Origin: Nematopogon swammerdamellus
Taxonomy: Eukaryota > Arthropoda > Insecta > Lepidoptera > Adelidae
DNA: 64,000 nucleotides
NCBI GenBank assembly: GCA_946902875.1
Contig: OX336338.1
Location: 8,919,971 to 8,983,970 of the forward strand
Direction: 5' to 3'
The notes under the pieces are model-generated. The model was not told the DNA's origin, did no database searches, and saw only the letters and a program-made list of their open reading frames with translations. Position 1 is the stretch's first letter; every line of letters starts with the position of its first letter. Both the position numbers and the translations under genes were made by a program. Positions 1-9,629 of this stretch are shown one piece after another.

Positions 1-80
1 TATAGGTCATAAAGCAAACCAGGCACTCCTGAGCCTATTTGGAGCAAAAAAGTTAGATGACATTTTGTTCTAGGGTGAAC

Positions 81-134
81 TTTTTTTTCCATACAAAACT
101 AAATAAAATTATTTAGTTTTGTATGGAAAAAAAA
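81..134. repeat. Perfect hairpin, 24-bp arms
   Basis: Arms at 81-104 and 111-134 are exact reverse complements around a 6-nt loop. The sequence CACCCTGTATA follows about 15 bp later and resembles the end of the TA-flanked element at 22098, so this may be the end of a related MITE. Confidence 0.7.
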
Positions 135-472
135 GCTCATCAAACACCCTGTATACAACACTGGACATTACGCCCACATTACGCCTAGATAGAACTACAT
201 CATATTGAAGACAGGTTCTTTTTTATTGTCCGTCCGTACCTTAAAAGGAAAAACGGAACCATTATAAGTACACTCGCGGTGTCCGTCCGTCTGTCCAGAG
301 GTTTTTCTCGAAAATTAAGTACCTAACGTAGAAACTTGAAATTCGGCAAAATGATAGATCTTGATGACGCGCAATTATATCGATCAAAACTATACCAATA
401 AAAAAAAGTTTAAACTAACATATCGTGTGGGCTATTAAGAGGATTCTAAAAATATTTTTTGTATAAAACCAT
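135..472. other. No gene seen
   Basis: AT-rich sequence. It contains a CCGTCCGTCTGTCC stretch typical of the dispersed CGGAACCCTAAAA repeat family, but nothing coding. Confidence 0.5.
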
Positions 473-700
473 GGTGAACGGTGCCGTGTCAGTGCTTCCT
501 TTCGGTCGTGCCGGCTACACTGAAGTGGACGGAAAGCACGAACTATTTACAAACCCGTTACAACCGACCTTTTATTCAGTGCGGTGGTGGTACCAACCCG
601 GGACCTAGATAGTAATGTGAGAAGGTAAGGGACCTACAGTTTTACGTGGAATCCGAACCACGGTCAGCCTCCAACGGCCGAACGGTCGCGGTCACGGTTC
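473..700 (-). repeat. SINE-1 fragment (tRNA/5S chimera family), diverged
   Basis: Matches the body of the full SINE-1 copies (for example 38370-38761) on the minus strand, including the stretches around CATGTCAGTGCTTCC and GGTACCAACCCGGG. The A-T tail and most of the 5S-like head are lost. Confidence 0.65.
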
Positions 701-1040
701 CAAACCAACCGATCACTTAGTTTCCATTATTTGCTATAGACTTACATGAAACTTAACTTGTGAAATTCGTCGTAAATAAATGTTTGCAATAGGTACATAA
801 TATCGATCTTGTGGCGTTCTGACCCATTCTCAGGACCCACTGTCAAAAGACAAAAAAAAAAAAAATATCGTCGTACCTAAAAACGTTTAGGGGATTTCGA
901 ACAAAAAGGAAATAGATTTTATTTTCACATAACATTTGAACATCTGCCTTTTTGTCTGAATATCCTCTTAAAAGAGTACCTACCCATAGTTTTTCAATAC
1001 ATTTCACATACATTTTCAGTTTATTTTCTTAAAATCATTT
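701..1040. other. No gene seen
   Basis: AT-rich DNA with an A tract near 853. No ORF or repeat was recognised. Confidence 0.5.
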
Positions 1041-1408
1041 CGTCCCTCCCATGCTAAAACGACGATGTGCAATTTTGGCGAAAATGACCTTTTGATGTAG
1101 TTTCATAAATTTTTATCAAATCTTTGCAATGCCAAAGTCACGAATCTCTAAATTATCGGTACTCAGAGATATTTTGTTGTGAAAATAATAACGAATGTGA
1201 CTTTTTTCGATTTTACTGTGCCAAACACACTAATGTTTATTATTCGTGAAATAATTGTATGATAATTTTTAATAATTTAGAAGTTCTTGAATTTTAGCCA
1301 TGCCATAGTCACGAATTTGTAACATTGGTTATTTTAGCACAAAACTTTGACAACTATTATCTCAGAATGACTGTTTTGCACATTCGTCGTTTTAGCATTG
1401 GAGGGACG
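1041..1408. mobile_element. MITE with about 33-bp terminal inverted repeats
   Basis: Both ends start CGTCCCTCC and continue through GCTAAAACGACG in inverted orientation. The arms (1041-1072 and 1376-1408) match at about 30 positions. ATTT lies directly outside both ends and may be a 4-bp target duplication. No transposase is present. Two internal segments near 1131 and 1301 resemble each other. Confidence 0.65.
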
Positions 1409-1718
1409 ATTTCATAGTTAGAAGCGTACCTACAATTCATACCTATATATTAGTTATTACCGTCATAACCGTTAGATGTATCCTAAACTTAGGATCCGAC
1501 GTGGTCACCCTAAAGAAAGGGACAAAATATAAGTGACGTCACTCAAGGCCACATTTCCTTGCTTCAAGGCATTGTTTGCGGTGCAGTCTCAAGTGGTTGC
1601 TATTTAAGCTTCATGGAATATTCGGTCGTCATCAAGTTCAATCGTATAATAAATAGGTGCATTGTTCCATTTACGGTTTAAACTAGTATTTTAATTTTTA
1701 TGTTTTCGGTAACTCATG
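1409..1718. other. No gene seen
   Basis: Unique-looking AT-rich sequence. No ORF, repeat or RNA was recognised. Confidence 0.5.
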
Positions 1719-1898
1719 CTGTACAGCACGCGGCAGTAAGTAATGAACATCGAGCTTTATAACGAGGCAATCCAGTTGTAGAGTGTCGTCTCTGTTCAAC
1801 AGATACGTACGAGTTCGTGCGACAGAGACAACGCTCTACAGTCAAATTGTGTCTTTCTAAACCTCCATATTTATTACTAACTGCCGGGTAATGTACAT
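1719..1898. mobile_element. Palindromic MITE, family P1 (degraded)
   Basis: Inverted arms around a core with GAGTGTCGTCTCTGTT and GACAGAGACAACGCTCTA. The same core and the GGCAGTAA / CTGCCGGG termini occur at 27181-27334 and 43698-43850, so this is a dispersed foldback family. Confidence 0.55.
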
Positions 1899-1904
1899 TA
1901 CTAT

Positions 1905-2093
1905 TAAAAAAACCCCGACCCTTAAAAGTAAAAAATTATTTCCGTTGACTTACTAAAAGGAGGTCGGTGGACCGCTAAGTAAATTCCCGCGCAGCTCTGA
2001 GTTTTGCTATTTTATCTACTTAACGGTCCCCCGACTCCTTTAAGTAAGTCAACGGATATTATTTTTTACTTTTTAATGGTCGGGGTTTTTTAA
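1905..2093. mobile_element. Foldback ending in CCCCGACC / GGTCGGGG
   Basis: The left arm from AACCCCGACC through GTTGACTTAC is inverted at the right end. It is a common-looking dispersed unit: related sequence recurs near 3600-3640 and 31310-31380. The adjoining 2094-2107 and 2494-2640 look like continuation of the same unit, split by the SINE at 2108. Confidence 0.6.
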
Positions 2094-2107
2094 ATTTGTA
2101 ATTTAAC

Positions 2108-2493
2108 TTTTTTTTTTATGGAAACTCACACGGTTGGCTACATCACCTACAACGTCCGTGATGTCAGCTCATAATACCGCGTGAACTAGGTGCCATGTCA
2201 GTGCTTCCCCCTTTGATCGTGCCGGCTACACTGAACTGGTCGGAAAACACAAACTATTTACATAGCCGTTTAGACCGACGTTACATTCAGTGCGGTGGTA
2301 GCAACCCGGGCGGGTTAAACCCTACCACCAAGTAATATTAGGAGGGAAGGGACCTACAGTTTTACGAGGAATCCGATCCTCGGTCAGCCTCCAACGGTCA
2401 GCGGTCACCCATCGAAGTACTGACCGCACCCAGCGTTGCTTAACATTCAATAGCGACAGTTGACTGTCTGCACCACTGAGCTATCGAGGCTGA
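2108..2493 (-). repeat. SINE-1, near full length
   Basis: Read on the minus strand it has a tRNA-like A box (AGCTCAGTGGTG), a 5S-rRNA-like block (2401-2444), a divergent B-box region, a unique body and an A-rich tail (T tract at 2108). It interrupts a dispersed repeat whose halves lie on either side. Confidence 0.8.
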
Positions 2494-3251
2494 CAAAACT
2501 TCCAAGCTTTTTTTAAAAACCGCATGCAAATCGGTCCATCCGTTTGGGAGATACGATACCACAGACAGACACACCAATTCAAACAAACCCTCACACACGT
2601 CAAACTTATAACTATAATGTGCAACAGAGGTAAAATCCTAAACGAAAATAATAACCTAGTATTATTTTAGGGTACCTATATAGCCAGCGATACTGGCCAC
2701 CTGGATCATTATAAATTCGGTCAGGTGTCTTCTTTCATTCCTTCATACCCTGTGTTCATAAAAGGTTTGGGCTAGGTTGCTTCTTGAAAATTTGAATATT
2801 AAATAGATTTCCAAGTGGCAACAACATTTCAGGCGTACCTAAGCAATGCCAGGTGTCCTAACTCGCAAAATGAAGTTGAAAACAAAAGTTGTTGCAATAT
2901 TATACTTAGATATAGTTGTACTTAACTACTTTTTTTTTTAAGCACGACATATGGCGCGCGCCAGACTAACCCATCATAGGTGTAGTCCGACGGCGTCCAC
3001 GGGCATTCGGATATTTACGGGGGCTGCGAATACCATATCGGCCGGCTAGGTGCACCTTCACATTATGTTTGAAGGACCCCAGACTGTACATTAGAGGAAA
3101 TGATGCAGATGGGAGTGCATTCCTTCCACATGTTGGCAACCCTGCATGTAAATGAAGGATTTAAAGGATCGATTTTTCCTTAGATTATATCCATGAAAAA
3201 CAATAATTGATTCGACTAACCGTAATGCGGCATGTGTGTGTGTTTGTTCAG
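2494..3251. other. Repeat remnant then presumed P450 intron
   Basis: 2494-2640 looks like the second half of the element split by the preceding SINE. The rest, up to the splice acceptor at 3250-3251, shows no further exon. Confidence 0.45.
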
Positions 3252-3581
3252 GACGCGATGGTAATATCCAACTTCAACTACATCCTCATGAAAGAGGAAC
3301 ACTTCGCCGACCCCTACGCCTTCAGACCTGAGCGATTCCTCGTCGACGGGAAGGTGTCAGTGAGCGACAAGTATTTCCCCTTCGGTATCGGCAAGCACCG
3401 TTGCATGGGCGAAGTGTTGGCTAAGTGCAACATCTTCGTGTTTACTGTAACGCTACTCCAGCATTTCGACTTCTCGGTCCCGCCGGGGGAGAAACCCCCA
3501 ACCACGAACAACATCGACGGAGCAACCCCCTCGGCCGCACCTTTCAGGGCATTCGTCTCGCCTAGACTCACAGAATTTTAA
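3252..3581 (+). CDS. Cytochrome P450, terminal exon
   Basis: Haem-thiolate monooxygenase, C-terminal part only (109 residues plus stop). The haem-binding signature FGIGKHRCMG is present with its Cys ligand, preceded by the usual AYAFRPERFL-type PERF region (here DPYAFRPERF). The exon starts after TTGTTCAG at 3242-3251, in phase with the conserved DAMVISNFNYIL stretch, and stops with TAA at 3579. The HRCMGE form of the motif is common in insect CYP2-clan enzymes, and CYP303/CYP305-like is my best guess from memory, not a firm assignment. Clan-2 enzymes are ER-membrane proteins often involved in hormone or developmental chemistry. No earlier exon was found in the 3.2 kb upstream, so that intron exceeds this or the other exons lie outside the window. 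GC content is higher than its flanks, as expected for real coding DNA. Confidence 0.9.
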   Translation, partial: DAMVISNFNYILMKEEHFADPYAFRPERFLVDGKVSVSDKYFPFGIGKHRCMGEVLAKCNIFVFTVTLLQHFDFSVPPGEKPPTTNNIDGATPSAAPFRAFVSPRLTEF

Positions 3582-4749
3582 ACTATGATGCTAAACAATT
3601 AAAAAAAAAGGCTTCGGAGGACCGCAAAGTAAATAATATAAAACTCAAAACAGAACAGCCACCCAAACCCAAGTCCCAAGTAATTTACTTGGGACTTGGA
3701 TTAAATTTACAAGTAATTTGCAAAATGGAAACAACCGTCAACGACGCGTCTGCCCGCGTTCGGGTCGCTTACTCGGTGACGTCGCATTTTATTTCCGAGT
3801 TTTATTTTATTTACTTAGCGATTATTTTAATTTGACAAACAAAAATAAAAGAACGTGGCGCGTTCTTTTTTCAAAATTTTAAATTTGATTTATAATTTCG
3901 AACGCATAGTAAGTTTTTTCAAACAACAACCGCCATCTATACATCAGGTCGGGTACTTCTGGGACCACCCTGGTATTTATGTTGTGTTACTTATTTTCTG
4001 TGTTTATCACTTAAACATTAAAACTATAATAGGTGAACGGAACGGATATTTGATTTTATTGCCCTTGTTCCTAATAAATAACGTATTATTCTGCCTATCC
4101 ATAAATGATAGATAATACTTACACCAATTTTTATTAGAAATCGTATGTTCCTAATATGTACCTACCGAACACTCCTACTTACAAAAGGGCTTTTTCTTTG
4201 CCAAATTTTGGGAGCAACAGATTAAACAGTCTTTTGTGCATTTATTAAAAAAAAATCGGCAAAACTTTATTTTGGTAGAGCTCAATAGCTCCTTTATGTG
4301 TGTTTTTACAGAATTCACGTCAAAAAATATTTAGTATTATTAAAAAAATATTGAATGTTGGCGACCGCGTCAAATCGTACCTAAGTTTGGGTATCCTGCT
4401 CTTATGGAATGGATCAAAGATCGCATCAAAGAGTATTATGTTTGAAATTATAATTAAAAAAACACTGATTTATGAAATAAAGGGTATATTGTGTTATTTT
4501 ATCATCATAATCTACTCGCTAAAACAAATATATTAGCAAAAGAAATCATCTTTCTATGATTTTTAGTTCTCAAGACACATGTTTTTTGCTAATTTCTCGA
4601 AACTAGGATCACGACACAAAATACTGTTTGATCAGTTGCTCCTCTGAAAAAAGGAAAAGACGTGGGACAAAGAAAAATTGCAAAAGCTGTGGAAGCTATA
4701 AAATATAAAAGCCTGCTAAGTGCATGTCGGGCGGGCTCAAGCACAGAGG
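3582..4749. other. No gene seen
   Basis: AT-rich sequence after the P450 stop. It contains a fragment of the CCCCGACC repeat near 3600 and a short hairpin near 3670-3700. Small ORFs here have no coding character. Confidence 0.5.
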
Positions 4750-5124
4750 TTTTTTTTATGGAAACTGACACTGTTGGCTACATCACCTAGAACATCAGTG
4801 ACGTCAGCCTATAATACCGGGTGAACTAGGTGCCATGTCAGTGCTTTCCTTCATTTCATGTCGGCTACACTGAACTGGACGGAAAACACGAACTATTTAC
4901 ATAGCCGTTTCGACCGACGTTTCGCTCAGTGGCGTGGTACCAGCCCGGCCGGGATAAACCCTACCACCTAGTAAGGTAAAAAGGCATGGGACCTACAGTT
5001 TAACGTGGAATCCGAACCACGGTCAGCCTCCAACGGTCGAGCGGTCACCAATCCAAATACTGACCGCGCTCAGCGTTGCTTAACAACAGTCGACCGACCG
5101 CACCACTGAGCTACCGAAGCTGAC
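4750..5124 (-). repeat. SINE-1, near full length
   Basis: Minus-strand copy. The T tract at 4750 is the tail, and the tRNA-like head with CTCAGTGGTGCGG is at the far end. The 5S-like block lies at 5041-5084. Confidence 0.8.
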
Positions 5125-5703
5125 AAATAGCACTACAACGCATTCGGCAACATACATTGTTATGCAGTGACGCCACTAGGTACAGTACACGCGGGGTGTT
5201 ATGGATGAGAAGAGACGAACATTTGTGTCTGAACTCGTGCAAACACACCGCACCGGTCCATTTCTAAACTATGTCGGAGCAAATTGGTTGAGGTCAACGC
5301 ATCTAAGACACAAGTCTAGACACAAGTGTTTGGTTTGGCTGGTGGCAGTGCCACCGCCACGGTGGCACTGCCACCAGCGGCGGCACAGAATTACACGTAC
5401 TGCATTACAGAACGCTTTCTGATTGGTTAAGGTCAATAATTTATCACACTTACACTACACCGGCGAATTTAAGTAACGCCGATGCAGGGGCTTTTCCTTT
5501 TTTCCAAAGCACTTGACTAAGCCCGCTACCGTACCTTTATTTCGGCGCGCGGAACAATTCGGTTTGTATGAGAGATGTATCTTAGCGTAACCAGAACTGA
5601 ATTTTATTTAGGCTATCCTGTGTCTCGTATAGCTTAATGTGCTTGTACTAAGTTTCATCGAATTCGGATGATCGTTTTAAGAGTTACGGAGGAACGTTCA
5701 GTA
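5125..5703. other. No gene; repeat fragment
   Basis: 5535-5697 is a diverged inverted copy of 38080-38228, part of the CCGCGGGCAAAAG-ended element. The remainder looks unique apart from the hairpin at 5338. Confidence 0.55.
5338..5378. repeat. Perfect hairpin, 19-bp GC-rich arms
   Basis: GCTGGTGGCAGTGCCACCG, a 3-nt loop, then its exact reverse complement. Confidence 0.8.
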
Positions 5704-5873
5704 GAGTCAGTCAGTGGCGGCTTTGACCAATAAATCTTAGTGAGGCGACTAAAAATCCACCTACATTGCTATTACTTTATGATGAATTGAAAAACCTAAA
5801 CCAATTTTTTTTCAAAAAAGTACTATAAAAAATCAAGTTTTCATGTGGCTATAAAAAGAACCCATGCTGAAAA

Positions 5874-5918
5874 AAAGAAAGAAAGAAAGAAAGAAAAAGA
5901 AAGAAAGGAAGAAAGATT
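5874..5918. repeat. (GAAA)n microsatellite
   Basis: About eleven imperfect GAAA/GGAA units. Confidence 0.85.
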
Positions 5919-6376
5919 GTAAAAAATTCAAAATATTCATTCAAGTCACTAAATAAAAGTACCCAAGCCTAGTTAATATGCCACTCACGCCATCTAGATG
6001 GCGTGTTTTGAAATGCTTCATATTAGTTTAGTCAAGCCAGATTAGAAAATGCTTCCTAATCTATTCGGTAGATGGCGCGCGCGCATACACTTTTTGGTTC
6101 CCCCGTGAATTTTTTACTTTTTCTTATTTTTATCCTTTATTTCACGTTTTACAATATTTTTATATTAATTTTACATACATTTTACAAAAAGTAATAAAAA
6201 TACACAAAATTAATACAAAATTTAGATAAAAACGGTAATTTCCGCCGACGGCGGGAGGCAAGCCCCCAAGCACGCCGGCGGGTGCAGGCCGTGGCAACGG
6301 AGCTCTCCGAGACGACGCGAGGCAAGCTACGAGCGATAGGTGGTGGTACTAGACTCGTAGGCCACCATTACTTATT

Positions 6377-6562
6377 TTTATTATTATGGCCGATATAACA
6401 ACAAATTTTGTTGTTATATCGGCCATAATAACACATTTTCTGTGAAAATTTTAACGGGCTATCAATTACGGTTCAAGAGATACAGCCCTCGAACAGACGG
6501 ACGGATGGACAGACAGACGGACGGACGGACAGACGGATGGCGCGTAGGCTTACTAATAGGGT
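6377..6562 (+). repeat. Dispersed repeat R, left part, with hairpin
   Basis: Carries the family signature: TTGTTGTTATATCGGCC, then GGGCTATC-TTACGGTTCAAGAGATACAGCC, a GACGGACGGACAG tract, and GGCTTACTAATAGGG. It continues at 15554-15582 (CGGATACGGAACCCTAAAA) beyond the LTR retrotransposon. 6381-6431 is an exact palindrome with 25-bp arms and a 1-nt loop. Confidence 0.75.
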
Positions 6563-7852
6563 TGTTACGTTGCAAAACCGCAAGGTCTGCCGTAACACGA
6601 CCCTTCGGTTCTGTTTAGTTATTTGTTTCAGTATTTTAAATATTGCCGCCGCTCACGGACGAAAGCGACTCAAATACGGCGACCAGAATACGGCCGCGCG
6701 TTATGTTTGCAGCTGACGTCAATCAACCATCAATCAATCTTTGATCTGACATCAACCAACACAGCAACTCGATCAGAGTCGCGTCGCTTCGTGCGCCGGT
6801 ATTGGATAATATTAATAGTTAAAATGATAAATAAAATAATGGTATTAATTGTAAAATCTTTACTTCACAGTTGTGAGTAGAATCAAATAAATTAACATTT
6901 AATGGGCGTCAACTCGTTCGACGGTCCGCGCCGCTGCTCACAGACGAATGAAGTGCTGTCTCGCTCGCCGATACCAGGGAGCGAGACAGCACGTCAAGAG
7001 AAAGAGCGAACGGAGTCGCGGACCCGAGAGCGAACCACGAAGGATAGGACAGTGCGACAGATATTACTTTTCTTCCGGCTGTCAGAGATTGGTGCACGCT
7101 CTCAGCACAATTCTTTTGTTCAAGCTTAAAATAATGTGAAAAGAGTATTAGGAATATTTTCACATCTCGCCTTGAACGAGAAGTAAACTCCACGTCAGTG
7201 GGTGAGTAGGCGAACGCCAATTTATATAAAATCTGTAAATTTCAACATGTAAAATTTTTATAACGGCTACCGACATCGGAGCCACGTTTCACAAAATGGT
7301 AAATTGTGTTTTTACTGCGTGATAGGGCCCCACCGCCGCTCCATGGTGATTATGTTAGTGCGGCGTGTGATATTTATCCCTATCGCGCAGAGTTTGGTAC
7401 GGGCTTCGCTCCAAGACAACATCCCGACTTCCGCTCCCGTCACCGCGCGAGCGGTCAGGACGGTCGGAGAGTGCCCCGTCGACGCCACCCCTGCGAGTCA
7501 GCGATTCACCTGTCGCTGGGCTGCCGGCGGCTCTGCTGTGTTCAGCGGAACGCCGTGCCGTGGGAGCTGCGCGTCGAGAGGCTAGGCCTCCGGCTGATTG
7601 TGCGGGAAGACGGAGAAGAAGACCACGCCGTCCGTCAATAAACCGGTGCGATCGCTCCTATTCTTCCTTAGTCAGCTGACTAGGTAGGTAGGTAGGAATT
7701 CTTTGTTCGCCGAGCGGACGCAGCACGCCGAGGACTTGTATTTAATCCAGAGACCCTATTTATATACCAATTAATTGTAGAAACGACCGAATAAATCTAC
7801 AAATTGTACACCTGGGTTTTATTTATATTGCTATAAAAATAGACAGGTAATA
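6563..7852 (+). repeat. Left LTR
   Basis: 1290 bp. A TATATAAA box lies near 7223 and AATAAA signals near 7635 and 7790, plausible for the U3/R boundary and polyadenylation. Short ORFs inside the LTR are repeated in the other LTR and have no recognisable domain. The end could be 7851-7853 because GGGT/TAG bases overlap the duplication. Confidence 0.9.
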
Positions 7853-7853
7853 G

Positions 7854-7871
7854 TGGCGCACGAACAGGTCT
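7854..7871 (+). promoter_or_regulatory. Primer binding site, tRNA-Lys type
   Basis: TGGCGCACGAACAGGTCT starts one or two bases after the LTR. It matches the familiar tRNA-Lys site beginning TGGCGCCCGAACAGG at nearly all positions. Confidence 0.75.
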
Positions 7872-8318
7872 TATTTCTGGATTAATACAAATTTTCCGCT
7901 TTATGTGCATTATTATCTGTGTGGCTACGGAGAAAGAATACGTCTAGCCACAGGCCGAGCCAACGCCTGCCGGTAAGAATCCGGCAAAGGTTGGGACAGC
8001 AGAACCGCTCTGAATACTAGTTGTTCGTTCAGAGCGGGGGCGCGAAGAAGGTGGCACAGTGAGGGTTAGTAATATTAGTGTTAATATAGTTGTTTTTTTT
8101 TACATAAATTTTTTCACATTTTTTAAATTTTGCACTAGCCTCACTGTGCGGTGATATTATTGTTTTAAATTGTTGTTTGTAAGCGTTCGCCTAGTTACTC
8201 ACTGGCAGTAGTTGATTTTATTTCAATAACTCCGTTTTATTGAATTTTGTGTTTTGGTAACTACCTACGTAGTCTAGTTACTACTATTTCATATTGGTAC
8301 TTACTTACATACACTACA

Positions 8319-9593
8319 ATGGCATACGATATACAGTATGGCCTACTTCACAAGGATGAACTCCAGTATGAAGTCAGCATACGGGGTGATTCTCCAGCAG
8401 AAACAGTGGCAGGGTTGCGACATCAAATAATAAAACTGATAAAAGTGTACCCGAGTTTGGACACAACAGACATTCCATTTGCCGACGAGGTCTCCGTAAT
8501 GAATACAAAATTCGCCGAAGCCGAAAAGGCACTGGCGGAGGGCAAACAAGCGAGGACTCGTGCTCTTTTAAACCACCTTTATCACCGTGCCAACAGGATG
8601 ATTCCCTCCGACAAAGAGGAGGAAGCACAGCTAGTAACGATATGGAAAAAACTCAAAACTTATCTTAAATATTCCAGCTCGTGCAATGCCGCGGAGACCG
8701 AAGCAACGACAGAGAACGTGCCTGTGCAGAGTACCGGTGACGCAGGGACTCCGACAGTCACGGTAAATTGCTCCCATAATCTCCACGCAGACTCTCTAAA
8801 AGTAAAGTACGATGGAAGGGGATGCGTGCGTGTGTTTTTGGAAAGGGTGGATGAAATAAGAAGGTGTAGGAACATCAGTAGTAGCAAACTTCTGCAACTT
8901 TCTGCTGAACTTTTTACGGGTCCAGCATTAAACTGGTACAGGGGTAATCTGGATTCTTTCTCAACGTGGGAAGAATTGGCAGAGGTACTGAAAGAGGAGT
9001 TTGGAGTGGTCGATTACGACTATAGACTCAAGGCCGAAATCCGCGAGCGAACGCAGGGTAGGGACGAGTCTATCGTCATTTATTTAGCGTCAATGAATTG
9101 TTTATTCGCACGGCTACGAACAAAGCCGTCGGAAGACGAAATTTTAGAGACATTGCTTCACAACATACGACCAATATACCTCGACAAGTTGGCGTTGGTA
9201 GACATAAAAAGTGTGACGCAACTAAAAACATTATGCCGGAAGATAGAAGCGAGCGTGGCCGCATCAAAAGTCTTCAACGAGCCACCAGTAGTGGGTCCTA
9301 ACACACTGGCGTCAGACTTGGCGTACCAACCACCAAAGCCCCTTAGCAAACCCGAACCGACCAACCGACCGAACGTATCGGCGGTCGGCGTAAAAAACAA
9401 ATACTGCCATAGGTGTAAGTCGAGGGATCACTTCACTTATAAGTGCCCAGCGCGTAAAGACTTAATCTGTTACGGCTGCGGTAGTCCAGGTGTTCGGTTA
9501 TCCGAGTGTCCCAAGTGCGCAAACAACAAGAGTGGTGGCAATAACAATAAAAATCAAGCCGGAAACACTCATAACAATAATTCAAAAAACTAG
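8319..9593 (+). CDS. gag: gag polyprotein of the LTR retrotransposon
   Basis: 424 residues starting MAYDIQYGLL at the first in-frame ATG. The frame is open upstream to 8247 without an ATG. The middle (about residues 165-300) has the retrotransposon-gag pattern, including ALNWYRGNL and TWEELAEVLKEEFG, the capsid-like part that assembles virus-like particles. The C-terminus carries a nucleic-acid-binding zinc knuckle CHRCKSRDHFTYKC (CX2CX4HX4C). A second knuckle, CYGCGSPGVRLSEC, has Val where the His should be. The tail is Asn/Lys-rich. The stop TAG at 9591 directly follows a slippery heptamer that feeds ribosomes into pol. I see no frameshift or stop inside. Family identity is strong, exact lineage less so. 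Confidence 0.92.
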   Translation: MAYDIQYGLLHKDELQYEVSIRGDSPAETVAGLRHQIIKLIKVYPSLDTTDIPFADEVSVMNTKFAEAEKALAEGKQARTRALLNHLYHRANRMIPSDKEEEAQLVTIWKKLKTYLKYSSSCNAAETEATTENVPVQSTGDAGTPTVTVNCSHNLHADSLKVKYDGRGCVRVFLERVDEIRRCRNISSSKLLQLSAELFTGPALNWYRGNLDSFSTWEELAEVLKEEFGVVDYDYRLKAEIRERTQGRDESIVIYLASMNCLFARLRTKPSEDEILETLLHNIRPIYLDKLALVDIKSVTQLKTLCRKIEASVAASKVFNEPPVVGPNTLASDLAYQPPKPLSKPEPTNRPNVSAVGVKNKYCHRCKSRDHFTYKCPARKDLICYGCGSPGVRLSECPKCANNKSGGNNNKNQAGNTHNNNSKN

Positions 9594-9629
9594 TTGGTCT
9601 TCGTTGTAATAAAACCAAGCACAGCGAAG
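9584..9629 (+). promoter_or_regulatory. -1 programmed ribosomal frameshift signal (gag to pol)
   Basis: The heptamer A AAA AAC (9584-9590) is in gag phase, immediately before the gag TAG. After an 8-nt spacer, CTTCGTTGT (9599-9607) pairs with ACAGCGAAG (9621-9629), a 9-bp stem with one G-U pair, a 13-nt loop and possible two-pair extension. The pol frame is open from the slip site. Slip sequence, spacing and stem fit the canonical X XXY YYZ model, as at the MMTV gag-pro site. Confidence 0.85.

Noticed and set aside
7304..7641. Two overlapping ORFs of 93 and 111 codons in the left LTR, repeated in the right LTR (15005-15342)
   Set aside because: They lie inside the LTR, have no ATG context or domain, and are identical in both LTRs only because the LTRs are.
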